Positions 17,050 to 26,365 of a stretch of 64,000 nucleotides of DNA are shown here, in pieces. Each line of letters opens with the position of its first letter. Within the stretch, counting starts at the first letter, position 1. Made by a program: the position numbers and the translations under genes. The notes under the pieces were generated by a model, which worked only from the letters and a program-made list of their open reading frames with translations, was not told where the DNA came from and did not search any database. The DNA is from Candidatus Tectimicrobiota bacterium (GTDB lineage Bacteria; Tectomicrobia; Entotheonellia; Entotheonellales; Entotheonellaceae), in assembly GCA_026005175.1 (NCBI GenBank), contig BPKO01000004.1:293397-357396 (forward strand). The letters are read 5' to 3'.

Positions 17050-18266
17050 TGAGGGCGGGCGCAGACCGCAAGCCGCTGGACCCCCTGCTGGTGCTCGAGC
17101 TCACCGAGGGGCAGGCCGGCGCCACCTGCACGCAGGTGCTGGCCTGGCTTGGCGCCCGGGTGATCAAAGTGGAACCACCCCAGGGCGAGCCCGGCCGCCG
17201 GGTGGGCGAGGGGGTCGATCCGCAGGTGGGTGGGGTCTTCTTCTTCCTGCACAACACCAACAAGCAAAGCATTACCCTCAACCTGCACCACCCCCGCGGC
17301 CCGGCGCTGCTTACGCAGCTGGTAGCCAAGGCCGACGTGGTGGTGGACAACCTGAAGCCGGGCACCCTGGAGCGCCTGGGCTTGCCGTACGCCCGCCTCC
17401 GCGAAGCCAACCCCACCCTCATCTACGCCACCCTCTCCGGCTTTGGCAGCGACGGCCCTTACCGCGCCTTTCCCTGCACCGAAGCGGTGGCGGAAGCCCT
17501 GGGCGGCGGCTTGGGCACCACCGGCTTCCCCCACCGGCCCCCTACCCTGCCCCGCAGCGACGCCGGCGAAAGCGGCGCCGGCCTGCACGCCGCCCTGGCT
17601 ATTCTGGCCGCGGTGGCCGACTGCCTCGACACCGGCCGCGGCCACCAGGTGGAGGTGACGATGCAAGAGGCGGTGGTCAATCTGGTGCGCACCCGCCTGT
17701 GGCCGACCTACATCACCGGCAAGCCCTACCCGCGCCAAGGCAACGACTTGCTCACCGTGCCCGGCGGCACGTATCCCTGCAAGCCGGGCGGCCCCAACGA
17801 CTACGTCTACGTCTTTGTCCACCCCGACGTGCCCGCCATGTGGCACGGTTGCCTGCGCGCCATGGGCCGCGAAGACCTCATCGGCGACCCGCGCTACGAG
17901 GAGGCCCGCGCCCGCATGGCACGGCGTGAAGAAGTGGAAAAGCTCTTCACCGACTGGAGCCTAACCCTGGACAAGCGCCAGGTCATGGAAGCCCTGGGGC
18001 GCCACGGGGTGCCTTGCGGCGCGGTGCTCGACAGCGCCGAGCTGCTCGACGACCCGCACCTGCAAGCGCGCGGCTTCTTCGTGCCGCTTGCGCATCCCCA
18101 CTACGGCCGCCTCTCCGTGCCCGGCTGCCCCATCCGCCTCGACGACACCCCTGCGGCGCTCACTCCTCCGCCGCGGCTTGGCGCCGACAACGCCGCGGTC
18201 TACGGCGAGCTGCTGGGCCTGACGCCGGCGCAGCTCGAGCAGCTACGGCACGAAGGGGTGATCTGA
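17049..18266 (+). CDS. CaiB/BaiF family CoA-transferase, second of a pair
   Basis: A 405-residue protein clearly homologous along its length to the preceding gene (ARVIKVEPPQGEPGR, TNKQSITLNL, SGFGSDGPYR). At the position of the catalytic aspartate it has E174 (DAGESGAGLH against GDTGAGLH in the partner). Together with the one-base overlap this suggests a heterodimer with one canonical and one altered site, as in known two-gene class III transferases such as those for benzylsuccinate or malate. A Glu could still form the acyl anhydride, so inactivity is not proven. Confidence 0.9.
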   Translation: MRAGADRKPLDPLLVLELTEGQAGATCTQVLAWLGARVIKVEPPQGEPGRRVGEGVDPQVGGVFFFLHNTNKQSITLNLHHPRGPALLTQLVAKADVVVDNLKPGTLERLGLPYARLREANPTLIYATLSGFGSDGPYRAFPCTEAVAEALGGGLGTTGFPHRPPTLPRSDAGESGAGLHAALAILAAVADCLDTGRGHQVEVTMQEAVVNLVRTRLWPTYITGKPYPRQGNDLLTVPGGTYPCKPGGPNDYVYVFVHPDVPAMWHGCLRAMGREDLIGDPRYEEARARMARREEVEKLFTDWSLTLDKRQVMEALGRHGVPCGAVLDSAELLDDPHLQARGFFVPLAHPHYGRLSVPGCPIRLDDTPAALTPPPRLGADNAAVYGELLGLTPAQLEQLRHEGVI

Positions 18267-18289
18267 CTCCGCAGCAAGAGGAGACCCTT

Positions 18290-19000
18290 ATGCCCGCCCG
18301 CACGCAGTCGCTTCCGGTCGATGGCCAGCCCATGGACGTCTACCTCTCTGCCCCCGAGGGCCCCGGCCCCTTTCCGGCGGTGGTGGTCATCCAGCACGCC
18401 GGCGGGGTGGACCCGTTTATCCGCAGCATCTGCGACCGCCTGGCGGCAGCCGGCTACCTGGCTGCCGCCCCCGACCTCTACCACCGCCTGCCGCCGCACC
18501 TCGAGCCCAGCGCCCGCCGGCAGCAGCTCAAGGACGCCGAAATCATCGCCGACGTCAACGCCACCGTCGACTTCCTGCGCCAGGACCCCCTCGCCGACGG
18601 CGCCCGCCTGGGCATTCTTGGCTTCTGCATGGGCGGCCGCGTCGTCTACCTCATGGCCACCGTCAACCCCCACTTCAAGGCGGCAGTGGCTTACTACGGC
18701 GGCAACCTCATGGTGCCCTGGGGCGAAGGCGCCGAGGCGCCCTTTGCCCGCACCCGCTACCTGCACTGCCCGCTGCTTTTCCACTTCGGCGAGGAAGACC
18801 CCAACCCCTCTCTGGCCGACATGGAAAAGCTCGATGCCGAGCTCACCCGCTACGACAAGCCCCACGAGTTCTACGTCTACCCGCGCGCCGGCCACGCCTT
18901 CATGGACTTCACCAACCCGCAGCGCTATCGTAAGGAGGCGGCCGAGGCCTCGTGGCCGCGCACGCTCGACTTCCTGGCCCGCCACCTGGGCGCGGCCTAA
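18290..19000 (+). CDS. Dienelactone hydrolase family protein
   Basis: A 236-residue alpha/beta hydrolase of the DLH family. The triad is visible: the nucleophile cysteine in GFCMGG, the aspartate in HFGEEDPNP and the histidine in RAGHAF. A cysteine nucleophile is typical for dienelactone hydrolases, which open dienelactone to maleylacetate, although many relatives act on other lactones or esters. AGAGGAGA lies upstream of the ATG at 18290. It is 23 bases from the CoA-transferase pair and 24 bases before the AhpD-like gene, so all four form one operon. Confidence 0.88.
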   Translation: MPARTQSLPVDGQPMDVYLSAPEGPGPFPAVVVIQHAGGVDPFIRSICDRLAAAGYLAAAPDLYHRLPPHLEPSARRQQLKDAEIIADVNATVDFLRQDPLADGARLGILGFCMGGRVVYLMATVNPHFKAAVAYYGGNLMVPWGEGAEAPFARTRYLHCPLLFHFGEEDPNPSLADMEKLDAELTRYDKPHEFYVYPRAGHAFMDFTNPQRYRKEAAEASWPRTLDFLARHLGAA

Positions 19001-19024
19001 CCTCGCTTGCCGGAGGATCTTGCG

Positions 19025-19846
19025 ATGGAAACCGTTCGCTTGCTCGCCGACCACGAATTTCCCCCTGAGCTGCAGCGCTACCTGGAAGGCACCAAGGCCT
19101 GGTTCAACATCGATTACATTCCCAAGATGACCCGCGTCCTGGCCTACCAGCCCGAGATGTCGCGCACCCACGGCCGCTGCAGCCGCCGCGCCATGAGCGA
19201 CGGCGTGCTCAGCCGCGCCCAGAAGGAAATGCTCGCCGTGGCCGTAAGCGCCATCAACGCCTGCGACTACTGAACCGTGGCCCACACTGCAGCCGGGAAG
19301 CTGCAGGGCTACGCCGACGACGCCTACTGGTACGAAGCCGCTTACGCCTACGGGGTCGCCAACGGCATCAACGCCGTGGCCGACAGCCTGCGCCTGCCGC
19401 TCGACTTCTCCGAAGCGCCCGCGCGCCAGCCCCTGGTGCCGCTGCTGGAGCCAGACGCCGCCCCCAGCGGCGTGCGCCACCTTTACGAGGAAATCCTCGA
19501 CTTTTACCAGTGCCCACGCGTCCCCAGCATTTTCCGCGCCCTCGCCCACGACGAAGGCTACCTGCGCGACTACTGGGGGGCGGTGCGCTTTGTCTTCTCC
19601 GACGGCCGCCTCGACCGCCTCACCAAGGAAGCGGTGGCCCTGGCCGCCTCGATGGCAGCGCGCTCGGACTACGGCGTCGACTTGCACCTGCGGGAAGTGC
19701 GGCGCCTGGGGCTGAGCGAGCAAGGGGTACTGGAAATCGTGCAGGTGGTGCAGCTCTTCAGCTGCTACACCAAAATGGCCGACGGCCTGCAGCTCGAGCC
19801 CGACTTCACTCGCCTGCTGCACGCCGCCAAAGCGCCTAAGCCATAA
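19025..19846 (+). CDS. AhpD / carboxymuconolactone decarboxylase-family protein, probable selenoprotein (Sec83)
   Basis: Two blocks in the same frame are separated only by TGA at 19271-19273. Read through, the site is NACDY-[TGA]-TVAH, which fits the family motif NxCxYCxxxH with TGA exactly where the second redox cysteine belongs, giving a CxxU motif (C80, U83). The continuous protein has 273 residues. The N-terminal CMD domain carries the motif; the C-terminal half is a second CMD-like domain without cysteines (SDYGVD). A hairpin suited to a bacterial SECIS begins 13 bases after the TGA. Such proteins reduce peroxides or act as thiol oxidoreductases. GGAGG precedes the ATG at 19025. No Sec machinery is in the window, so a TGC-to-TGA error remains possible. 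Confidence 0.8.
19280..19309 (+). promoter_or_regulatory. Putative bacterial SECIS hairpin
   Basis: CTGCAGC (19287-19293) and GCTGCAG (19300-19306) form a perfect 7-bp stem closing a CGGGAA loop. GCC (19280-19282) and GGC (19307-19309) can extend it across an internal bulge. The loop begins 20 bases after the TGA and has a G in its first two positions, in line with general rules for bacterial SECIS elements. The hairpin lies within coding sequence, as it must in bacteria. Confidence 0.65.
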
Positions 19847-22209
19847 CCCCGGCCGCGGCCAGGCGGGCAAGCTCGGCGGCAGAAAGCCCCAGCAAGCCGC
19901 GAAAGACCGCCTCGTTGGCCGCCCCCAGCGGCCCGGCCGCGCCCCGCACCTCGCCCGGGGTGGCGTGCAGCCGCACCGTGAGGCCGGGATGCTCGAGGCA
20001 GCCAAGGTCGGGGTGTGCCAGGACCACCGGGTAGTTGCGGGCGCGCAGCTGCACGTCGCGCCACAGGTCCTCGGCGGTCTGCACCACCCCGGCCGGGATG
20101 CCTGCCGCCTGCAGCTGGCGCATTACCTGAAAAGGGGTCTGCTCGCGCGTCCAGGCGCTCAGGCGGGCGTCGAGCTCGTCGTGGCGTGCCCAGCGCCCTG
20201 CTGCCGTGGCCAGGCCGGGATCGCTGGCCAGGGCGTCGTCGCCCAGCAGGCGGGCCAGCGCCTGCCAGTGGGTGTCGGTGGGGCAGCTGATCACGCACCA
20301 GGCCTCATGGCCGCGGCAGGGGTAGCAGCCCTGCGGCACGGCGTTGGGGTCGCGGTTGCCGCGCGGCGCTGCCGCCACGCCGGTGGCAAAGTACTCGAGG
20401 TAGGCGGGCTCCAGGGCGGCCAGGGTGGCTTCCACCTGGGCAATCTCCACGTGCTGCCCCTCGCCGGTGCGCGCCCGGTGGTGCAGGGCGGCGAGCACCG
20501 CCACCGCCAGGGTGGCGGCGACGAGGTAGTCGGGCTGGGCGACCTTGACGCGGGCGTTGGGGGGCGAGTCGGGATAGCCCCACAGCTGGGACATGCCGGT
20601 ATAGGCCATGAGCGGCCCGCCAAAGCTGACGAAGTGGCTGTGCGGCCCGCTGCGGCCAAAGCCAGGCATGCTCACCATGATGAGGTCGGGGCGCACCTGG
20701 CACAGCTCGGGATAGTCCAGGCCGTAGCGGCGCAGCACCCGCGGGCTGAAGTTCTCCACCACCACGTCGCTCACCGCCACCAGCCGCCGCAGCAGTGCCT
20801 GCCCTTCGGGGTGCTGGAAGTTGAGGGTGATGGGGTGCTTGCCGCGGTTGACCTCCTCGTAGCCCGGGTTGCCCGGCTGGCGGCCGTCGGGGTACTTGCC
20901 GGTTTCCACTTTGATCACCTCGGCACCAAAGTCAGCCAGGTAGCGGGTGCCGTAAGGACCGGCCCAGGCGCGGCTGAGGTCCAGGACGCGCACCCCGGCC
21001 AGCGGCGGCCGCCGCCGCTCCACCGCGGCTGGCGCTGCAGCCGGCGGCGGTGCCGTCGCCAGGGCAGCCAGCACTTCGGCCTGGTGCTCGCCCGGCTGCG
21101 GCGCCGGGCGGCGAATGCGCAGCGGCGAGGCGGGGGCGCGGAACATGGGGCCGGTGGTGCGCAGGGCGCCAAACGGCGGCTGCTCGAAGGTGACGAAAAA
21201 GCCCCGCGCCTGCAGGTGCTCATTGGCCGCCACTTCGGCCATCCCCGACCAGGGGGCCGCCGGGATGCCGTGGCGCTGCAGCGTGTGGGTGAGCGTCCAG
21301 CAGTCAAAGCGCGCCGTGAATTCCTCCAGCACGGGGTCCACCCGCTCCGGGTGCTCGTTGCGGTAGTCGGCGTCGCGCAGCGCCGGATCGGCCAGCCGCG
21401 GGTCGCCCGCCACCGCCACCAGCTTCTCCCACAGGTGGGGCATGAGGGTGGCGATGAAGACGTAGCCGTCGCGGCAGCGGTAGTAGCCGTTGGGGGGCAT
21501 GAAGTTGCGCGCCCCGATGCGGTACGGGATGTCGCTCCATAGGCCGTAATTGACCAGCAGGAAGTAGAGGTGGGCCAGCACCTCGTGCACGCTCACTTCC
21601 ACCAGCTGGCCGCGGCCGCTGCGGCGGCGCTCCCATAGGGCCAGCAGGGTGCCGTAGGCGGCGTGCAGGCTGGCCAAGTACAGCCCCTGCTCGCAAGGCG
21701 ACACGCAAGGCGGGCGGGTGTCGTCGCCCTGGATGTACATGAGGCCGCCCATCGCCTCGGCCACCAGGTTGTTGCCCTCATAGGCGCGGTAAGGGCCGCT
21801 GAGGCCAAAGGGGGTGAGCGACGTCCACACCAGGTGCGGGTAGAGGCGCGGCAGCCCCTCCAGGTCGAGGCCGCGCGCCGCCCAGGCCTCCAGGCCCTCG
21901 CTGCTTACCACCACGTCGGCCTGCGCCAGCAAGGCGCGCAGGCGCTCCTGGTCCTGGCGCTGCGTCAGGTCGAGGAGGATGCTGCGCTTGTTCAGGTTGG
22001 CGCGCAGGAAAGGAAGGCTGAGGCGCGCCTTGCCGGCAGCAAGAAACGGCCCCTGCTGGCGGCTGGGGTCGCCGCCAGGGGGCTCCACTTTGAGCACCTC
22101 GGCACCCAGATCGCCCAGGAAGCGGCCCACCAGAGCCCCAAGGGGGGGTGGTCACTTCCAGGACGCGCACCCCGTGCAGGGCACCAGGGAGATCAGAAGC
22201 AGCGGGCAT
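19836..22209 (-). CDS. Double-length CaiB/BaiF CoA-transferase (one frameshift)
   Basis: Two complete class III CoA-transferase units fused in one polypeptide of about 790 residues. The first begins ALHGVRVLEVTTPP and contains GAEVLKVEPPGGDP and LNKRSILLDL. The second begins about residue 395 with LAGVRVLDLSRAWAGPYGTR and contains GAEVIKVETGKYPDG and MPGFGRSGPH. The first 20 codons are in another frame; removing one C from the run of seven at about 22143-22149 joins them. The ATG at 22209 has GGAG upstream. The second unit has an aspartate (QPDYLVAATL) near the active-site position, while the first has no clear equivalent, so the halves may have divided roles. It converges on the AhpD-like gene with an 11-base overlap. 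Confidence 0.87.
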
Positions 22210-22354
22210 CGGGACTCCAGGCACACATGGGGCTTTGGCACGTCTGCGGAATATACCACGCGCCGCCGGCCGCGGTCAAAACACCACCGGTCCTTCCCGG
22301 CTTGACATTCCTCTCCAGGGGGGCTGCCGATCAAGACGGCAGACATCATGACCG

Positions 22355-22817
22355 CCCACAAGCACGATCGGCATCGGCTTTGCCGGCATTGTCACCCTCA
22401 CGGTCAATTCCTGCCTGTGGCCGCTGCTGCTCAACGGGCTGACGGGCTTCCGTGCCGTGCCCCGCACTACCTGGAAGTGGGGCAAAACACCGGCCTGCGC
22501 CGCCTGCGCCCGGTGGCGGCGGTGATGGTCTCTTCGGCGCTGCCATACTTGCTGGCCGGACTCAAGACCGCCTGGGTGCGCAGCTGGCGCACCGCCGTGG
22601 CCGCGGAAATGGTCTTTGGCGCCTCCCCACCAGCGGCGGCATCGGCTGGTTCATTTACAACGCCCAGTTTTTTATCGAGATGGGGCAAGTGATCGCCGGC
22701 GTCCTGCTCATCGTCGTCCTGGGGGTGCTCATCGAGCGCGGGCTGCTCGACACCCTGGAGAAGCACACGGTGGTGCGCTGGGGCATGCGGCGCCAGGCGG
22801 AAGCCCTGAGCGGCTAA
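22355..22817 (+). pseudogene. Remnant of an ABC transporter permease (NitT/TauT type)
   Basis: Three pieces in different frames match the C-terminal part of a SsuC/TauC-like permease: GFAGIVTLTVNSCLWPLLLN, SSALPYLLAGLKTAW with AAEMVFGA, and GIGWFIYNAQFFIEMGQVIA ending HTVVRWGM. The N-terminal membrane spans are missing, there is no start codon or ribosome site, and no ATPase or binding-protein gene is nearby. Frame changes near 22470 and 22625 could be sequence errors, but the missing 5' half shows that it is a true fragment. Confidence 0.72.
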
Positions 22818-22826
22818 GTGACGCCC

Positions 22827-23936
22827 TCAGCGGTCGACGCGGTAGCGCTGCACAAAGGCTTCGTCGACTTCGATGCCAAAGCCCGGCGTCTCGGGCAGCG
22901 TCACCCAGCCGTCTTGGGGCCGCGGCGGGTCAAGCGGCAAGAAGGCGCCGATGGGGTCGCGCTCGGCGCTGAAGTACTCGGGGTAGAGGCCCTGGGGCGT
23001 CGAGGCGAGCAAGTGCATGGCCAGCAGCGGCTCTTCGTGGTGGGCCATCCGCACGCCGTACGCGGCGGCGTGGGCGGCAATGCGGCGCCATTCGGTGACG
23101 CCGCCGGCCAGGGAGAGGTCGGCGTTGAGGATGTCCACCGCGCCCCCTTCGACGAGATCCCGGCAGCCCCAGCGGTGCAGCTCGCTCTGGCCGGCGGCGA
23201 CGCGCAGGCCGGTGGCAGCGCGCACGGCGCGCATGCCGCGCACCTGGTCGTACCAGTGCACCGGCTCCTCAAACCAGGCGATGTGGCAGTCGGCCACGCC
23301 GCGGGCAAAGGCAATGGCTTCCTCGACGCTGTAGCCCATGTTGGCGTCACAGGCAATGAGGAAGTCATCGCCCACCGCGGCGCGCACCCGCCGCACGCGC
23401 TCGATGTCGACGGCCGGGGGCTGCCCGCCCACTTTGAACTTCACGCCCGCGTAGCCCGCCTGGCGGTAGCCCTCGATTTCCTCGATGAGGCCCTCCACCC
23501 CCTTGCCCTCTTCGTAGTAGCCGCCGATGACGATGGGGCGCAGGCGCGTCTGCGCCGCCCCCAGCAAGCGAAACACCGGCAGGCCGGCCTGGCGCCCCAG
23601 CAGATCCCAGAGGGCGGCGTCGAGCGCCGACAGCGCCTGCATCATGACGCGCCGCCCCCTGGCCGGGAGGGTGAGGCGAAAGAGCGCTTCCCAGATGGCG
23701 GTGACGTCGCTGGGGCGGCGGCCCAGAATGCGGGGAAACAGCGTCTGGGTGAGCTGGCGGCAGACCTCGGCCTGGGCGTCGCGCTCATCGCCAATGTAGA
23801 TCTGGCCGCGCAGGCCGTCGTCGGTGCGCAGGCGCAGCAGCAAGGTGCAGCGGCGGTCAATGGCGTAGGTGCCGCCGTAAAACGTGCGCGATAAGGGAAC
23901 CGCCAGGGGAATTACCTCGGCGTGGTCAATGCGCAT
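22827..23936 (-). CDS. Mandelate racemase / muconate lactonizing enzyme family protein
   Basis: A 369-residue enolase-superfamily enzyme. The KxK pair is K166/K168 (GVKFKV). Metal ligands are D197 (CDANMGY), E223 or E224 (WFEEPV) and E252 (AGQSEL). A D273 (LNADLS) and H299/H300 (MAHHEE) supply the His-Asp dyad of the mandelate racemase subgroup, which abstracts or returns an alpha proton next to a carboxylate. It probably acts as an acid-sugar dehydratase or racemase on a hydroxy acid. The ATG at 23936 begins MRIDHAEVIPLAVPL, a typical start. It may belong to the same catabolic set as the CoA-transferases and the ThDP enzyme. Confidence 0.88.
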   Translation of the reverse strand: MRIDHAEVIPLAVPLSRTFYGGTYAIDRRCTLLLRLRTDDGLRGQIYIGDERDAQAEVCRQLTQTLFPRILGRRPSDVTAIWEALFRLTLPARGRRVMMQALSALDAALWDLLGRQAGLPVFRLLGAAQTRLRPIVIGGYYEEGKGVEGLIEEIEGYRQAGYAGVKFKVGGQPPAVDIERVRRVRAAVGDDFLIACDANMGYSVEEAIAFARGVADCHIAWFEEPVHWYDQVRGMRAVRAATGLRVAAGQSELHRWGCRDLVEGGAVDILNADLSLAGGVTEWRRIAAHAAAYGVRMAHHEEPLLAMHLLASTPQGLYPEYFSAERDPIGAFLPLDPPRPQDGWVTLPETPGFGIEVDEAFVQRYRVDR

Positions 23937-24062
23937 GCCCGTCTCCTCCCAACGGCCGCAGGCCCGCCAGGGCCTTCTGCCAGCCGCTTCTGCTCCAGGG
24001 GCGGGGTTGCACCCCGTGGCAGAACGTGCCATGATTATGGCGTAAAACCAGGAGCACTTCCC

Positions 24063-24452
24063 ATGCAACGCGTCACTTCGGCTGCCGACCTCAAGGCGCT
24101 GGAGCTGCCCGCCATCGCCGTGGTGGACAACCTGGTGCGGGAACGGCGCTACACGGTGTCGTTTACCATCCCGGAGTTTACCTGCGTCTGCCCGCTCACC
24201 GGGCAGCCCGACTTTGCCACGTTTCGCATCTCGTACGTGCCCGACGCCCACCTCATCGAGCTCAAGTCGCTCAAGTTCTACATTCAGGCTTACCGCAACG
24301 TGGGCATTTTCCACGAGTTCGTCACCAACAAGATCCTCGACGACCTGGTGGCCGCCTGCCGGCCGTGGCGCATGGACATCGAAGGCGACTTCAACGTGCG
24401 CGGCGGCATCAAAACCGTGGTGCGCGCCACGTACGAGCGCCCCGCCGCCTGA
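24063..24452 (+). CDS. queF: NADPH-dependent 7-cyano-7-deazaguanine reductase
   Basis: A 129-residue type I QueF, which reduces preQ0 to preQ1 in queuosine synthesis. C43 in CVCPLTGQPDF is the nucleophile that forms the thioimide. D50 follows at the expected spacing, and ELKSLKFYI (66-74) is the QueF NADPH-binding signature. The length is normal for the short unimodular form. It stands alone: none of the other queuosine genes is in the window. The ATG follows CAGGAG by eight bases. No preQ1 riboswitch is evident in the 126-base gap upstream. Confidence 0.95.
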   Translation: MQRVTSAADLKALELPAIAVVDNLVRERRYTVSFTIPEFTCVCPLTGQPDFATFRISYVPDAHLIELKSLKFYIQAYRNVGIFHEFVTNKILDDLVAACRPWRMDIEGDFNVRGGIKTVVRATYERPAA

Positions 24453-24460
24453 GGCCTGCC

Positions 24461-26179
24461 TCAGGGGTGCTTGCACACCATGTTGAGCACCGCCGGGCGC
24501 CCTTCTTCCCGCACTGCCTTGAGCGCCCGCTCGAGCGCCGGCCGCACCTGGTCGGCGCGCTCTACCCGCTCGCCGTAGCCGCCGCTGGCCGTAACGAGCA
24601 CCTCGTAGGCGGGCGAGGGCTGTAGCTCGCTCAGGGGAAAGTGGCCGGTCTTGGCAGCCCAGCCGTGGGGGTAAAGGCTCAGGTTGGCCCGCCGCACCGC
24701 GTTCCACACCTGGTTGTTGAAAATCACCGTCAGGGTGGGCAGCTTCTGCGCCTGGGCCACGAAGTGGCAAGGCGTGGGATTGCCAAACATGTAGCTGCCG
24801 TCGCCCAGGGTGGCAATCACCAGCTTCTGCGGCGCCGCCAGCTTCACCCCCAGCGATGCCCCCAGCCCCCAGCCCAGGCCGCCGGCCGGGGAATTGCCAA
24901 AGTAAGTCCCCGGCTTCGTAAACGTCACCTGGGTGGGCACCAGGTCGTACTCGTTGACGATGATGGTCTCGTCGTCTTTGATCTCATCGAGGCAGTGCGA
25001 CACCCACAGCGGATCGAGGGGCGAGTCGTCGCGCACCGCCTCGAGGGCCTGCCGCCACGCCGCCCGCTGTTTGTCGTGGAGGGCCTGAAGGCGCTTGTAG
25101 CGCGCCGCCAGGGTGCGCTGCCGGCGGCGGCGGTAGGGTGCCAGGGCCTCGGTGAGCAGCGGGATGGCCACGGCAGAGTCGGCGCGGATGGCCAAGTCGC
25201 AGGGGAAGCTGCGGATGGGGTAGCGGCTGTAAAAGGGGTCGACCCCCAGGTGGATGACCTTGCAGGTCTCGGGGGGATTCTTCACGCTTGGAAACCAGGG
25301 CACGTCGCTGTCTACCACCAGAATGGCGTCGGCCTCCTCCAGAAACGGCTCCGGGGTAAAGCCCAGGTGCAGGGGATGGGAGGTGGGAAAGCACAGGTAG
25401 CGGCGGTTGAACTCCACCACCGGCAAGGCCAACGCCTCGGCCAGGGCCACCAGGTGCCCAACCGTTTCGGGATGGCGGCCAGCGGTGGCGGTGATGAGCA
25501 GGGGGTTCTCTGCCGCTGCCAGGATAGCTGCTGCCTCCTCGATGGCCTCGGGATGGGGATACAGGGGCGGGCCGAGGTGGCGGCGCGGCGGCGTGGAGAA
25601 GGTGAAGGCCTCGCACGGCGCGGCCAGCACCTCCCGCGGCAGCGTCAAGTACACCGGACCGCGCGGCTCGCTCATGGCCATTTCTAGGGCGCGGTCGACC
25701 ACCGCCTCAAGCTGCACCAGGTTGCGCAGCTCGTAGTCCCACTTGACGTACTCGCGCACCATGCCCGCCTGGTCAAAGGCCTCCTGCGCCCAGTGAATGT
25801 ACACGTCGCGCGCGCCGGGCAGGCCGGCTTCGGTGAGCGGCGTGCGCCCGGCGGTAAAGAGAATGGGCACCTGGTCGCGCGCCGCGTTGATGATGCCGTT
25901 GAGGGCGTTGGCCGTGCCTACGGTGACGTGCACCATGACCACCTGCGGCTTGCCCGTCACCAGGTAGTAGCCGTGGGCCATGGCCACCGCGGCGTTTTCG
26001 TGTGGTACGGTCACCGGAACGGGAGTGCGCTTGCCCTGCTCGGCAAAGCGGGCAAAGGCGTCAATAAGCGGCGCAAAGTCGGTGCCGGCATTGGCAAAGA
26101 AGTACTCGATGCCGCGTTCGTGCAGCAGCTCCAGGTACGCCTGGCCAACCGTTTCCACAGCTACCGTTTTGCGTGCCAT
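24461..26179 (-). CDS. Thiamine-diphosphate-dependent enzyme, acetolactate synthase-like
   Basis: A 572-residue three-domain ThDP enzyme. The conserved glutamate that activates the cofactor is E61 (VPHENAA). The central domain runs through about 200-340. The ThDP-magnesium motif GDGSYMF to IFNN lies at residues 459-488. It resembles the broad group that includes acetolactate synthases, benzoylformate and oxalyl-CoA decarboxylases; no regulatory subunit gene adjoins, which argues against a biosynthetic role. Candidate reactions are decarboxylation or carboligation of a 2-oxo acid in the nearby degradation pathway. It ends eight bases from the queF stop, tail to tail. Confidence 0.85.
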   Translation of the reverse strand: MARKTVAVETVGQAYLELLHERGIEYFFANAGTDFAPLIDAFARFAEQGKRTPVPVTVPHENAAVAMAHGYYLVTGKPQVVMVHVTVGTANALNGIINAARDQVPILFTAGRTPLTEAGLPGARDVYIHWAQEAFDQAGMVREYVKWDYELRNLVQLEAVVDRALEMAMSEPRGPVYLTLPREVLAAPCEAFTFSTPPRRHLGPPLYPHPEAIEEAAAILAAAENPLLITATAGRHPETVGHLVALAEALALPVVEFNRRYLCFPTSHPLHLGFTPEPFLEEADAILVVDSDVPWFPSVKNPPETCKVIHLGVDPFYSRYPIRSFPCDLAIRADSAVAIPLLTEALAPYRRRRQRTLAARYKRLQALHDKQRAAWRQALEAVRDDSPLDPLWVSHCLDEIKDDETIIVNEYDLVPTQVTFTKPGTYFGNSPAGGLGWGLGASLGVKLAAPQKLVIATLGDGSYMFGNPTPCHFVAQAQKLPTLTVIFNNQVWNAVRRANLSLYPHGWAAKTGHFPLSELQPSPAYEVLVTASGGYGERVERADQVRPALERALKAVREEGRPAVLNMVCKHP

Positions 26180-26365
26180 GACCTGCGGCTCCTCTGCTTG
26201 CTAAGAGGGTTCTGGCCGCCCAGGGGCGCCCGCGGGCCACCAGCATACCATACTTGCGCTCTGGCCACGAGCGCTTGCCCCTGCGCCGGCGGTGCACTAC
26301 ACTGCCTCCAGGACCCAAAAGGCTTTGTGGGCTTACCCCAGAGGTTACTACGGAAGGAGCAAGCG

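Noticed and set aside
19271..19273. Stop codon splitting the AhpD-like gene into two genes or a pseudogene
   Set aside because: The halves are in one frame, the TGA sits exactly at a conserved cysteine and a SECIS-like hairpin follows, so recoding explains it better.
23937..24062. preQ1 riboswitch before queF
   Set aside because: I could not find the characteristic stem and A-rich tail in this short gap.
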